Of a DNA stretch of 64,000 bases, positions 1 to 8,528 are shown piece after piece. Each line of letters opens with the position of its first letter. Position 1 is the stretch's first letter. A model generated the notes under the pieces. The model was given only the letters and a program-made list of their open reading frames with translations, was not told the DNA's origin and made no database searches. The DNA comes from Methanopyrus sp. SNP6 (GTDB lineage: Archaea > JAADCQ01 > Methanopyri > Methanopyrales > Methanopyraceae): contig NZ_CP019436.1 of NCBI RefSeq assembly GCF_002201895.1, positions 744,001 to 808,000 on the forward strand. Direction: 5' to 3'. The translations under genes were made by a program, and so were the position numbers.

Positions 1-1
1 T

Positions 2-1072
2 TGGCTCCTTAAGAACCAGCAACCGGACGGCGGTTGGTTGTACGAGGGGACCCAGAAATCCTCCGCAATGGACACCGGGGTGGTCCTACTGGGATTGTGC
101 GAAGTATATGATAAGCTCCCTAAGGGTCAACAAAGTAAAGTACGAGAGGCCGTGGACCACGGCGTCGAGTTCCTGAAGAAGTGTTGGGACGACAACAGAA
201 AGATGTTCTGGGATTACCCTAACAGAGGAGGAAGGGAAGAGTACATGCCGATGTACACCGTTCACGCGCTGATGGGTCTCATCGCTGTCGAGAAGAAGTT
301 CCCGGATATCGCTGAAAAATACGGTGTGAGTAAATTCATCGATGAAGCCCTAAGAAAGCTGCTGAGTATGCAAAACGACGACGGATCATGGAGCAACTTC
401 GGCCCGGGTTCGTGGCAGAACCCGGGGCGGTGTACAGGACTCGTCGTATGGTTGGCGGAGTGGTCCGGGAGGTACGGACCCAGTGACAAGCGCATCGAAA
501 GTGGCCTTAAGTACATCGAAAGTCATCTAGGGAAGTCGCCTTTAGGTGGGATGATCTCCAGCAACGGGCCGAAGATCGACTTCACGGCTTGGGACATGCT
601 GGCGTTCTACTTCTCGGGTAACAAGTATTACCGTGGTTTCGTGCCGAAGCTGCAGGAGGGAGTGCTAGGGTTCCAGCGTAAGGATGGTGCGTTCGCTGCT
701 CACACGTCGGTGTACGACAGTGAGTACGGTCCGGAAGGAACCGCAGCTCCGTGTCCACACAAGACGGCGCGAGTGTTGTTCGCGTTGATGCTGACGGGAG
801 CCGACCCGAACGACGACCGAGTGAAAAAAGCCGTGGAGTTCCTACTGAACACGAGGAGCCAATCAGAGGGAGCGTGGTTCTGGCCTACGATGAACGACCC
901 ATCGAAGCCGCAGGAAAACCCGATGAGGGCGTACTGTACGGGTTGGTGTCTAGCCGCACTGGGTGCGTGGCTGCAGAAGGCCAAGAGAGGCGGAGTACCG
1001 GTATCACCGTTGGCAGTGCTGGCGCTGGCGTTCATTCCAGCTCGTCGAGCTTGGCGGGCAGGTATTCCTTGA
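2..1072 (+). CDS. Terpene-cyclase/prenyltransferase-like repeat protein (5' end outside window)
   Basis: The frame is open from the first bases, so the gene starts upstream of the window. The visible part has alpha-toroid repeats with the Gln-x-Asp/Asn-Gly-x-Trp signature (for example QQPDGGW at the very start, QNDDGSWSNF near residue 120), as in squalene-hopene cyclases and related prenyltransferase/terpene-cyclase folds. The C-terminus ends in a short hydrophobic stretch followed by Arg-rich residues, which could anchor it to the membrane. No clear catalytic DxDD motif is visible in this part, so substrate and reaction are not assigned. It converges on the Top6A gene and overlaps its 3' end by about 40 bases. 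Confidence 0.65.
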   Translation, partial: WLLKNQQPDGGWLYEGTQKSSAMDTGVVLLGLCEVYDKLPKGQQSKVREAVDHGVEFLKKCWDDNRKMFWDYPNRGGREEYMPMYTVHALMGLIAVEKKFPDIAEKYGVSKFIDEALRKLLSMQNDDGSWSNFGPGSWQNPGRCTGLVVWLAEWSGRYGPSDKRIESGLKYIESHLGKSPLGGMISSNGPKIDFTAWDMLAFYFSGNKYYRGFVPKLQEGVLGFQRKDGAFAAHTSVYDSEYGPEGTAAPCPHKTARVLFALMLTGADPNDDRVKKAVEFLLNTRSQSEGAWFWPTMNDPSKPQENPMRAYCTGWCLAALGAWLQKAKRGGVPVSPLAVLALAFIPARRAWRAGIP

Positions 1073-2072
1073 CGACGTAGTCCAAGGAATACTTCGCGAA
1101 CGCCTGCTGCTCGGCCTTCTTTCCGAGTTTTTCCAACAAATCAAGTTCTTTCTTCCAGAACGGGTCGTCGTACCGCGGATCTCGTCGTAACTCCTCTATC
1201 CTCTTGTAATCGGTCTTTTTCAGGGGTTCCGTGGGGAGGTTGTACTCGACGATGTCAGTGGCTGTGACGCCGATGAATTTAGCGTCGGGGCACGCGAGCT
1301 CCTCGTTGAGGTGAGCTGCCTTGGCGCTCCCACTCCTTATTACCATGTAAATGTGCCAGCCGTAGGGATCCCCGTCCGTGAACACGTACACTGGTAATCC
1401 CAATTCCTCGTTCAGACGTCGGAGCAATCGTCTGGTCGCCCGGGCGGCTTGACCTTTCAGCCCCACGATCAGCGCGTCCAGCTTCTCGTGAGCGCGCTCC
1501 TGGACGAGCCTACGGTACATACCCATGGTCTCGACGGCGATCACGCGTTCGGCGCCACAATCCAGTATCTCGACGTCGTCGACGTTAGGCGGAATGTTAT
1601 AGCCGCTGATCCCGGCTCGCTCGGCGTGAATTTCGACACGGTTCTCCCGAACTAGTAAGTCACCGTATACGGCAGCACCGTCCTCCTCGGGCCATACACC
1701 AAACTCTTCACGCTTGAGGCCTAGCGTTGCCTCTAAGTCCTCCACGATCGCATCGCTTTCGCGCTGATCCTTGAAGTCGACTTCCCATCCTTCACTAGTG
1801 TAGTAGATTTCCCTGAGAGTAGCGGAGCGTCCCTTCTCCACGAGTTCCTTGGCGAAAGCGGCGACGCTCAGCATCTGGGCTAACTTCTTGGAGCCTTTCA
1901 GGGTGCGTGGACGGCGCTCGAGCTTATCAGGACCGAGTGTGAAGATTCCACGCTTGGGATCGTAACGGATGTTGGAAGTTGTACGCTTCGGTATTCGAAC
2001 TGGTTCGTCCTTCTCCACGCACTTCATGACTTGCTTCGCGAACTCGCGGAGGCGTTGTAGCGCTTCGGACAT
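1032..2072 (-). CDS. top6A: DNA topoisomerase VI subunit A (Top6A/Spo11 family)
   Basis: Catalytic subunit of the type IIB topoisomerase that cuts both DNA strands and becomes linked to DNA through a tyrosine. The 346-residue length is normal. The N-terminal winged-helix part has the REIYY motif (tandem Tyr near residues 90-91, one the nucleophile). The C-terminal Toprim domain has the acidic motifs IAVETMG and FTDGDPYG for metal binding. It is the last gene of the minus-strand operon, after the KH protein, RIO1 kinase and eIF1A, an order common in archaea. The ATPase subunit Top6B is not in this window. Confidence 0.92.
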   Translation of the reverse strand: MSEALQRLREFAKQVMKCVEKDEPVRIPKRTTSNIRYDPKRGIFTLGPDKLERRPRTLKGSKKLAQMLSVAAFAKELVEKGRSATLREIYYTSEGWEVDFKDQRESDAIVEDLEATLGLKREEFGVWPEEDGAAVYGDLLVRENRVEIHAERAGISGYNIPPNVDDVEILDCGAERVIAVETMGMYRRLVQERAHEKLDALIVGLKGQAARATRRLLRRLNEELGLPVYVFTDGDPYGWHIYMVIRSGSAKAAHLNEELACPDAKFIGVTATDIVEYNLPTEPLKKTDYKRIEELRRDPRYDDPFWKKELDLLEKLGKKAEQQAFAKYSLDYVVKEYLPAKLDELE

Positions 2073-2108
2073 CCTGAGGTTCCCTAGGGTGCCGTGAGGG
2101 GCGAGATG

Positions 2109-2717
2109 TTAGAGGATGTCGGGGGGCTCCGAGTCTTTCCATAGGCGCAGCTTCTCGCGCTTCATCTTGCGACGCTGGTCCTCGAGGAACCGGTACACGC
2201 GCCCGTGCGGAGCACCCGAGGCGAGCATTTCGATCGCCTTCCTCGCGATCTGAAGTTGTCTGGGTGTTCCGATAAGGGCCACCGTCTTGCCGCGGATGGA
2301 CACGTCGGCACCGCTGAGCTCCTCGATAAGTTGTCGAGTGCGCCCCTCTCGACCTATGATCCTAGCCCTCTGCCGCTCCAACGCTTTCGGGTTGCGGCCG
2401 ACAAGCTCGTACAGATCGATTACTTCGAGACTTGCGTCCTCCTCCCTCAGGAGTCGGAACGCACGCTCAGGGGAGAACCCCCGACCTATGGCCAACACAC
2501 ATTCTTTGGCTTTGATGAGATCGAGCGGATCCTTAACACGCTCGGTGGGACGGATCTCGACATCGCCCGTCTTGCTGTCTATGCGCAGTTCAACTCCCGT
2601 CTTTTCTTCGATGTAGCGCTTGGTCTCGCCGTCCTTACCTATCAGCACTCCGACGCGATCTTTAGGGATCTTCACGCGCTCGGCGCTTTCGTAGAACTCG
2701 TCGGCCAGCTCCGCCAA
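2109..2717 (-). CDS. KH-domain RNA-binding protein, Dim2/Pno1-like
   Basis: A 202-residue protein with two KH domains; each has a GxxG loop (IGKDGETK near residue 26 and IGREGRTR near residue 122). This is the archaeal relative of eukaryotic Pno1/Dim2, which works in small-subunit rRNA maturation. Its neighbours fit: RIO1 kinase lies immediately upstream (5-base gap) and eIF1A before that. It starts at TTG with a good Shine-Dalgarno sequence (GGGGGTGAG). Family membership is clear; the exact role here is inferred from orthologues. Confidence 0.85.
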   Translation of the reverse strand: MAELADEFYESAERVKIPKDRVGVLIGKDGETKRYIEEKTGVELRIDSKTGDVEIRPTERVKDPLDLIKAKECVLAIGRGFSPERAFRLLREEDASLEVIDLYELVGRNPKALERQRARIIGREGRTRQLIEELSGADVSIRGKTVALIGTPRQLQIARKAIEMLASGAPHGRVYRFLEDQRRKMKREKLRLWKDSEPPDIL

Positions 2718-2721
2718 GTTC

Positions 2722-3507
2722 TCACCCCCGGACGTACTCGAGGACCTCTTCTAACGTGGGAGTGTCAACTCTCAGGCGCTCGAAGAACCGAATGAGGTTC
2801 CGCAAATCACGTATCAACAGCTCTTCGGCGATAGGATGATCCAGCACGACCCCTTGGGAGAAATCTATGATCACGTAGTCGCCCTCGCCCCGGTAGAGGA
2901 CGTTGTACTCGCTGAGGTCGCCGTGGACTATCTCGGCTTTACGATACATCCTGCGGTAGTCATCGAGGATATTCGAGAAAACGTCTTCCGCGTATTCTTC
3001 CTCCGGAGGATTGTCCTTCATCAACGGGTACGGGTTCCCTTCGTCATCTCCTATGAACTCCATAATCAGTACATTGTTCAAGTGAGCGATCGGCTCAGGA
3101 CACCTTACACCGGCCCCGTAAGCTCGGGTTAAGTTCTTGAATTCCTTCTCGGCCCAGGCATAGACGATACGGTGTCGTTTTCGCCCGATGTTCTCGAATC
3201 TGGGATCGCCCCGGATATACCTCCACATCCGGCGGAAGTCGCTGGTAGCGACGCGGTAAATCTTGACGGCGACTAGCTCGTCGCCACGGACTCCCCTGGC
3301 GACGTTGGCTTCCTTCCCAGTCTTCACGAACCCCATGAGCCCGTCGATATACCCACGCCTGGACAGCTCGTACAGGGTCATTAGGGTGTACTGGTCGAAG
3401 ACTTCCTCTTCTACCTTCAGGTCTTCCAGGGTTTTCTCCAGTCTTTTGACCTTTCCTGGTTTCGGCTCCAGTTCCTCGATCGCGGAGAAATACTTATCCT
3501 CGGTCAA
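2722..3507 (-). CDS. rio1: RIO1-type serine/threonine protein kinase
   Basis: Atypical protein kinase of the RIO family, involved in late small ribosomal subunit maturation in eukaryotes and archaea. Visible elements are the nucleotide-binding segment with GKEANVARG and VAVKIY (ATP-binding Lys), the hinge motif LIMEFIG, the catalytic loop VHGDLSEYNVL and the metal-binding IIDFSQGV. The length of 261 residues is typical for archaeal RIO1. It sits between eIF1A and the KH protein, with very short gaps on both sides. Confidence 0.9.
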   Translation of the reverse strand: MTEDKYFSAIEELEPKPGKVKRLEKTLEDLKVEEEVFDQYTLMTLYELSRRGYIDGLMGFVKTGKEANVARGVRGDELVAVKIYRVATSDFRRMWRYIRGDPRFENIGRKRHRIVYAWAEKEFKNLTRAYGAGVRCPEPIAHLNNVLIMEFIGDDEGNPYPLMKDNPPEEEYAEDVFSNILDDYRRMYRKAEIVHGDLSEYNVLYRGEGDYVIIDFSQGVVLDHPIAEELLIRDLRNLIRFFERLRVDTPTLEEVLEYVRG

Positions 3508-3509
3508 AG

Positions 3510-3845
3510 TCAGGCGCCCGGTATAATCTCCTCGAGGAGCTCGGTCACTCGTTCGTCCAATTTACCCTTGCGCTTCAGCCAGTCGACCTGTACCCTAGTA
3601 TACCTCCACGTAACGTCGGCGCGTTCAGGTTGGAATTCCCATGGTTTCACAAGAACAACGTCTCCCTCCCTGATCCAGACACGCTTCCGCATCTTTCCGG
3701 GTATCCTCGCCACTCTAGTCTTTCCGTCGACACACCTCACCTGCACTCGGTCGTTACCCAACATTTTCTCCACGACTCCAAATATTTCACCTTCCTTTGG
3801 GAGTCTGATCTTCTTCAGAGTCTCGTCGTCGATACGCTTACCCAT
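3510..3845 (-). CDS. eif1A: Translation initiation factor aIF1A
   Basis: OB-fold initiation factor that binds the A site of the small subunit and helps scanning and start selection. The conserved core includes [19 protein letters not shown] and the basic segment [17 protein letters not shown]. The open frame extends three codons further upstream, but the ATG at 3845 has a GGGGGTG Shine-Dalgarno sequence six bases ahead, so I chose it (111 residues). It is cotranscribed with Pcc1 upstream (8-base overlap) and RIO1 downstream. Confidence 0.92.
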   Translation of the reverse strand: MGKRIDDETLKKIRLPKEGEIFGVVEKMLGNDRVQVRCVDGKTRVARIPGKMRKRVWIREGDVVLVKPWEFQPERADVTWRYTRVQVDWLKRKGKLDERVTELLEEIIPGA

Positions 3846-4119
3846 CTGCGTCACCCCCGTCTTTAGCCGGTCTCACGAGCTTAAGTACTTCCTCGGAAAC
3901 TCGGACGCACGCCAGTAGCGCGTCGATACCGGACAGCACCTTCACAGGGCTCCGAGCCTCGAACGTCACTCTGACGCGATTCCCTCGCATACCGATCTCG
4001 TGGTGGAAACCTTTGGGTCCACCCTCCCACAGAACGCCGGAAGCTACTTCGGCGGGCAGTTCGAGGACGAGCTCTCCTTCGAGTCGCGAGTCGCCATCAA
4101 CCCCTTTATGATGGTGCAC
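3838..4119 (-). CDS. pcc1: KEOPS complex Pcc1-like subunit
   Basis: A 93-residue protein resembling the archaeal Pcc1 family, the small dimerising subunit of KEOPS, which makes t6A at position 37 of ANN-decoding tRNAs. The fit is by size and fold-like pattern: an N-terminal acidic beta strand, the central [20 protein letters not shown] segment (20 residues, with the Arg-x-x-hydrophobic pattern of the family) and a C-terminal helix. The GTG start overlaps the end of TyrRS by 14 bases. The call is reasonable but based on eye only. Confidence 0.6.
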   Translation of the reverse strand: MHHHKGVDGDSRLEGELVLELPAEVASGVLWEGGPKGFHHEIGMRGNRVRVTFEARSPVKVLSGIDALLACVRVSEEVLKLVRPAKDGGDADG

Positions 4120-5080
4120 TCATAGCTTTCCTTACTGGTCTCAGGATCTCAGAGAGGTACCTCGCGGCGTTTTCCTTCAAGTCGAGCGGGTGGAGCTCAC
4201 CGTCGATGAAGTCCCGCTCCAGCTCTTCGTAGCTGGTGTAAGTGACGTCTCCACCGTATTTCTTCGGACGTTCGATCGTAACCTCATCGTACTCCCGGAA
4301 TATGAAGTACCGGTAGATCTCGAGAACAGGGTTGCCTTCGGCTTCACGGGCCGGACAATACGCCTTACGAAGCTTCTCTCGGATGACCTCCGGCTCGTCA
4401 TCGACGGCGATGAAATTGTTCCTGCTTGAGGACATCTTTTCGTCTCCGTCGAGCCCGTGGATGATCGGGGTGTGTAAGCACGTCGGCGAGTCGTAACCTA
4501 TCTTGGGAAGCACGTCCCGGGCTAACATGTGGATTTTGCGCTGTTCGAGCCCACCGATAGCCAGATCGACGTTCAGGTGCACGATATCCAGTGCCTGCAT
4601 AAGGGGGTAAACGACCTGGGATACCGGAGGATTTTCCTCACTCCTGGCGATCATATCCATGCTGCGTCGGGCTCGGCGCATGGTAGTATGGCGAGCCATC
4701 CGGTACACGTCCAGCGCGTAGTCTTCGTCCAGCTGAAACTCCGACCCGAGGACGAACTCGGTCTTGTTCGGGTCCAAACCCATCGCCAGGAAGCATCGGC
4801 GGTTGTAATCCGCCAGTTCACGCACCTCCTCTAACGTGCCTTTCTCGTTGAGATATGCGTGGAGATCTGCTAGGAGTATGATCACATGGAAACCGGCCTC
4901 TTGGAGATCGATCATCTTGTCGATGACTAGCTTGTGGCCGAGGTGAACTTTACCCGAGGGCTCGAACCCGACGTACGCTACGGGTTCTTCTTTTTCCTCT
5001 AGAAGTTGTCGAAGCTCCTCTTCAGTTACGACCTCGACGGCGTTTCGGGTTACGAGTTTCAACCTCTCCTCGACGTCCAC
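4106..5080 (-). CDS. tyrS: Tyrosyl-tRNA synthetase
   Basis: Archaeal-type class I tyrosyl-tRNA synthetase of 324 residues. The HIGH-like motif is PSGKVHLGH near residue 41 and the KMSKS-like motif is EKMSSSRNN near residue 215. The archaeal/eukaryotic type lacks the bacterial S4-like C-terminal domain, and the length agrees. It starts with GTG and lies between NMD3 (upstream) and Pcc1 (downstream, overlapping) in a tight minus-strand operon. Confidence 0.93.
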   Translation of the reverse strand: MDVEERLKLVTRNAVEVVTEEELRQLLEEKEEPVAYVGFEPSGKVHLGHKLVIDKMIDLQEAGFHVIILLADLHAYLNEKGTLEEVRELADYNRRCFLAMGLDPNKTEFVLGSEFQLDEDYALDVYRMARHTTMRRARRSMDMIARSEENPPVSQVVYPLMQALDIVHLNVDLAIGGLEQRKIHMLARDVLPKIGYDSPTCLHTPIIHGLDGDEKMSSSRNNFIAVDDEPEVIREKLRKAYCPAREAEGNPVLEIYRYFIFREYDEVTIERPKKYGGDVTYTSYEELERDFIDGELHPLDLKENAARYLSEILRPVRKAMSAPS

Positions 5081-5112
5081 GGACGAGACCCCCTGGCGGC
5101 GTCCCGCGTCCG

Positions 5113-6177
5113 TTAAAGGTATTCTTCAGGAACTATCACGGCGACGCCTCTCAGCAGAATCACGTATACGCGCTGTCCGACGTGAAGGTCGATATCACTT
5201 TCATAACACTCGACCGTTTCACCCGTACGCTCTAACACGACACGGGGCGGGGTGTCTTCGATCACCACGGCGGGTTCGGGCTTCAGAACTTCGACGCCCT
5301 TCATCTCCTCCCACTCACGTTTGACCACCTCCCCGTTGATGAGATGACGAAGGGAACACCTCTCACCCAGGCCTGTGACTAGGTAAGGCTGGCCATCCAC
5401 CAGTAGGATATCTCCTTTCCGGAAATGAGGTATCCTCACGGAGATGGTGGCTTTGTACTTGCTCTTACCGCGCTCGCGGTCGAACCCGACGAGCTTGTGC
5501 GACTCCCTTACGATCCCGCCGTACGCATCGACGAGGCGGCGGGCGAGCTTGCGTGCGGCATTAAGCGAACCGATGTAGAAGTCGATACCCTCATCCGGAT
5601 ACTCCACATCAGAGATGTAGGCCATAGGATCACGCTCGAGCAGTGAGGCGGCCACTTCCGTCACGAAGTTTTCGACTTCCTCCCGCTCACGCTCGGTCAG
5701 CTTACCTCGAAGCGACCGCACTTGGAGTATGGCCTCGTAGTATCCAGACCGGAATTTCATGCACCGATCACACAGCGCGAAGACTACCGGGACCCTGAGG
5801 TGGTACTTCCGGGTGAAGACTTCCTCTCCTACCTCCCATTCACTATCGGCGAGTAACTCGACAAGGACGCGGGTTCCGGGACCACCAGGTTCACCCTTAA
5901 CCTCTAGAGGTTCTATCCGGACGTCCACATCGGGGAGCGTTCGGAGGTTTTCTTCTAACTCCCTAAGCACGTACTCCACGAGCAGCTCTTCGGTACTCCC
6001 GACACTTTCAGGAGGGTCTTCCCAGCGCAGCCCGGTGTAACGTGCTAAACACTGCGCACAGACTCGGACCTCCAGTCCCTCGGGTACTTCGATAATCGGG
6101 TGTTCTTCCAGGTAACATTCAGGGCACAGGCCGTCTATTGTCGTATCGACCTCACGTCCGCACCGATGACATATCAG
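5113..6177 (-). CDS. nmd3: NMD3-related ribosome-associated protein, full length with non-standard start
   Basis: Archaeal NMD3 family protein linked to large-subunit biogenesis and export in eukaryotes. Using only ATG/GTG/TTG starts the gene would begin at 5979 and lose about 66 N-terminal residues. The frame stays open upstream to 6177 and encodes exactly the zinc-binding part typical of NMD3: CHRC, CPEC and CAQC pairs, joined later by CDRC. The frame is closed by a stop just before a CTG at 6177-6175, followed by ATA then TGT. A GGGGGTGA Shine-Dalgarno sequence (6193-6186) overlaps the stop of the upstream gene at the right distance for CTG. The family call is strong; the exact start codon (CTG or ATA) is inference. 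Confidence 0.85.
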   Translation of the reverse strand: MICHRCGREVDTTIDGLCPECYLEEHPIIEVPEGLEVRVCAQCLARYTGLRWEDPPESVGSTEELLVEYVLRELEENLRTLPDVDVRIEPLEVKGEPGGPGTRVLVELLADSEWEVGEEVFTRKYHLRVPVVFALCDRCMKFRSGYYEAILQVRSLRGKLTEREREEVENFVTEVAASLLERDPMAYISDVEYPDEGIDFYIGSLNAARKLARRLVDAYGGIVRESHKLVGFDRERGKSKYKATISVRIPHFRKGDILLVDGQPYLVTGLGERCSLRHLINGEVVKREWEEMKGVEVLKPEPAVVIEDTPPRVVLERTGETVECYESDIDLHVGQRVYVILLRGVAVIVPEEYL

Positions 6178-6184
6178 CTACCCT

Positions 6185-7288
6185 TCACCCCCGTTCTGGG
6201 ACGTATAGACGGTTGTCGGGAATGCCCACGGTGTTGCCGACTCCTACGATGATCACGGTGCTGTCCTCAGGGGCCTCTTTGGCAAGTTCGAGAGCACGTT
6301 CGGCGGCTTCTTCCACGGCGTCGACGACGGGCTTAGGCATGGGCATGACAGCTTCCGTCGCACTCATCTTGATAGCCACCGCATCAAGATCGATGCCTTC
6401 CTCGGCCGCGATCTGCTCGATTTTGTAGCTCTCATGGCCGGGATCACCCATGGCTACTCCCACGCCCTCGCTGACTTTGCCTGTTTTCTCTCCTTCGAGT
6501 TTGAGTGCGGCGTCGATAGTTATAATCTTAGAAACATCACCGTATTCTCTTACGAGTTTCTTTACGGCACGTCCAAGTTTGCCTAAGTTACCACCGGGCC
6601 CATGCGCCTTGACTATCACCAATCTGCGTCCCTCTAGCTCCTTCTCGGCGGCCACAGTACCTTTCTCCACCTCTCGAACTGGTGAGTCTCCGATGAGCCT
6701 AGCCGCGACCATGGGGCCGACGCTGTCGCCGATAGGCACACACTTGAGGAATGCTTTCGCACCCTCGTAGTTACTCTTCACGAACTGTTTAAATGTCGGC
6801 AATAGCATGGTTATTAGAAGTAAGAGCTGTATGTTGTTGGTTTTCTTGGCTGACAACAGCAGGTGTCGGAGATATTGAGCGATAACATGGATGGAGAATA
6901 CGCACGTAAGTGCCATACTCATGTTATCTACTTCGACACCATCGCGTTTTCCTGTGAGTACTCTTGCGTACGAGCGGAACTTATCTTCACTCCGCTCGAT
7001 CAAGTTTTCAAGGCGTTCAATAATACCGTGAGGATCCAATTGCACAGGCTGAACCACGAATAGGTTTGCAGCCCGTTGTACGAGTGTTTCAGCCTCTTCC
7101 CTATCGCATCTGGCCTGCCTCACTACCATCTGCTGGACTTTCTCGTCTATTTTCCGTATACGTTCTACTTCTCCCTCTATCCTCCTGAAGAGCACCACCT
7201 GATAGTAGACCCGAATGAAGAGCCAAAAGAGGACGATGGAGACAATAAAATACACCAGGTTCTCGACTAATGACGTGTCCACGTTCAA
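6185..7288 (-). CDS. Conserved archaeal membrane protein, probably DUF1512
   Basis: About 367 residues with an N-terminal membrane segment (roughly residues 12-30), a coiled middle part, another hydrophobic stretch around residues 175-190, and a soluble C-terminal part with glycine-rich motifs (AHGPGGNLGKLG, VAMGDPGHESYK, VIIVGVGNTVG). This looks like the archaeal DUF1512 family of unknown function. The open frame reaches 7297 (GTG); the TTG at 7288 has a better-spaced GGGGTG Shine-Dalgarno sequence. It is the first gene of the operon that continues into NMD3 and TyrRS, two bases being all that separates its stop from the NMD3 leader. Confidence 0.6.
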   Translation of the reverse strand: MNVDTSLVENLVYFIVSIVLFWLFIRVYYQVVLFRRIEGEVERIRKIDEKVQQMVVRQARCDREEAETLVQRAANLFVVQPVQLDPHGIIERLENLIERSEDKFRSYARVLTGKRDGVEVDNMSMALTCVFSIHVIAQYLRHLLLSAKKTNNIQLLLLITMLLPTFKQFVKSNYEGAKAFLKCVPIGDSVGPMVAARLIGDSPVREVEKGTVAAEKELEGRRLVIVKAHGPGGNLGKLGRAVKKLVREYGDVSKIITIDAALKLEGEKTGKVSEGVGVAMGDPGHESYKIEQIAAEEGIDLDAVAIKMSATEAVMPMPKPVVDAVEEAAERALELAKEAPEDSTVIIVGVGNTVGIPDNRLYVPERG

Positions 7289-7373
7289 CGCCAGCACCCC
7301 ATGGAAGGTCGCTGGACTCCGTCACCCTTATACGTGATGGAATCTGTGTTGCCGGTTGGCGGGGGGACCCGAG

Positions 7374-7811
7374 TTGGCGCTAAAGAACCCGGCGGTTCAC
7401 TTACTCTCGGCGTTGTCCCTATGGGGGGTCGCCGGGCTCATACTCGCTGGTGCGCAGTCAGGACTAATCTCGTTCGCCTCCGTACTGTCCTCCGATCCCG
7501 GTATGGTTTTAAACGCTTTCGTCCTCTTCCTAGCGCTCGTTAGCGCAAACTCTCCCGCAACTTTCGCAGAGGTCTACATGGGAGAACCTCAACCGTATGC
7601 GATAGCATCGATACTGTTCGGATTCACTCCTATAATACCATATCTAATGATTTCACCCTTTCGATGTAATGTGCTTGTGTTAACGGCGTGGTGGAAGCCC
7701 ATAATCATAGCCTTACTAGCGATATGGTGTATAGAGTTTGTAATATATTATCGCAAGGTGAAAGTCTTCGGGTACAGATACGTGAACGTTCACAGATTCG
7801 TATTCCGCTAG
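7374..7811 (+). CDS. Small hypothetical membrane protein
   Basis: A 145-residue protein with four or five hydrophobic segments and a short basic C-terminus (YYRKVKVFGYRY). I do not recognise the family. The TTG start at 7374 follows a GGGGGGAC Shine-Dalgarno sequence, and a TATA-like CTTATACG lies near 7328. The 3' third is clearly AT-richer than the surrounding genes. It converges on the SpoU-family gene and overlaps its stop by four bases. Confidence 0.6.
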   Translation: MALKNPAVHLLSALSLWGVAGLILAGAQSGLISFASVLSSDPGMVLNAFVLFLALVSANSPATFAEVYMGEPQPYAIASILFGFTPIIPYLMISPFRCNVLVLTAWWKPIIIALLAIWCIEFVIYYRKVKVFGYRYVNVHRFVFR

Positions 7812-8512
7812 TCCTGTCTCTTGACTCCTAGAATACGCCGTTTAGCTTTCTCGAATATCCACAGTAGTGCCTTGATTTCTTTATCTGTACATCTTGCTCT
7901 GGCGAGAAACCTCCGGAAAGTCGTGCATACGTTCTCGCGACGGGTGCTGTCGAAGTTCAAAGTCTTCATGAGGTCGTCCAAGGACTTCACTAGCACCTCC
8001 TTCTCTCGCTTGGTGGCAGTACGGCCGTACCGTTCAGGCACATACTCTACCTTCTTAAGCTCATAAAGTACTACGGCCACGGAATGCGAGAGGTTCATGG
8101 AACGGTACTCCTCGCTTGTCGGGATATGAAGGGTGGCGTCGCAAATCTCGACCTCCCAAGTCCTCAGACCTCTGTCTTCGGGCCCGAATACCACGGCGAT
8201 CTTCTCGTAGTCAGAAAACGTCTCTCTAACCTCCCAAGGCATCATTGGATTCCTAGCGGGTGTTGAGGCGAGGACAGCGGTCGTCGCTATGGCCGCCTCC
8301 ACGTCCTCGATAGCCTCCTCCAACGTGTCCACTATCACCGCGTTCTCCAACAGGTCGAGCGCGTGCATCGCCCGAGCTATCGCCACTTCGCCGAGCTCTG
8401 ACCTAGGCCTTACTAAAAAGAGCTCCTTTACCCCGAAGTTTTTCATGACACGGGCTACGTGACCGACGTTCCCGTCGTACTTCGGCTCTACCAGTACCAC
8501 CCGCACGTCCAA
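7808..8512 (-). CDS. SpoU/TrmH-family (SPOUT) RNA 2'-O-methyltransferase, TrmJ-like
   Basis: SPOUT-fold RNA methyltransferase, most similar in pattern to archaeal TrmJ, which methylates the ribose of position 32 in tRNA. The three SpoU motifs are visible: EPKYDGNVGHVARVMKNFG (motif 1, Asn-x-Gly-x-x-x-Arg), VFGPEDRGL (motif 2), and RSMNLSHSVAVVLYEL (motif 3). The start TTG at 8512 has a GGAGGA sequence six bases upstream; the open frame goes further but would run into the divergent gene. Only 16 bases separate this start from the GTG of the GNAT-ABC gene. Substrate RNA is inferred from family. Confidence 0.82.
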   Translation of the reverse strand: MDVRVVLVEPKYDGNVGHVARVMKNFGVKELFLVRPRSELGEVAIARAMHALDLLENAVIVDTLEEAIEDVEAAIATTAVLASTPARNPMMPWEVRETFSDYEKIAVVFGPEDRGLRTWEVEICDATLHIPTSEEYRSMNLSHSVAVVLYELKKVEYVPERYGRTATKREKEVLVKSLDDLMKTLNFDSTRRENVCTTFRRFLARARCTDKEIKALLWIFEKAKRRILGVKRQD

Positions 8513-8528
8513 GCTTGATTCCTCCGGG

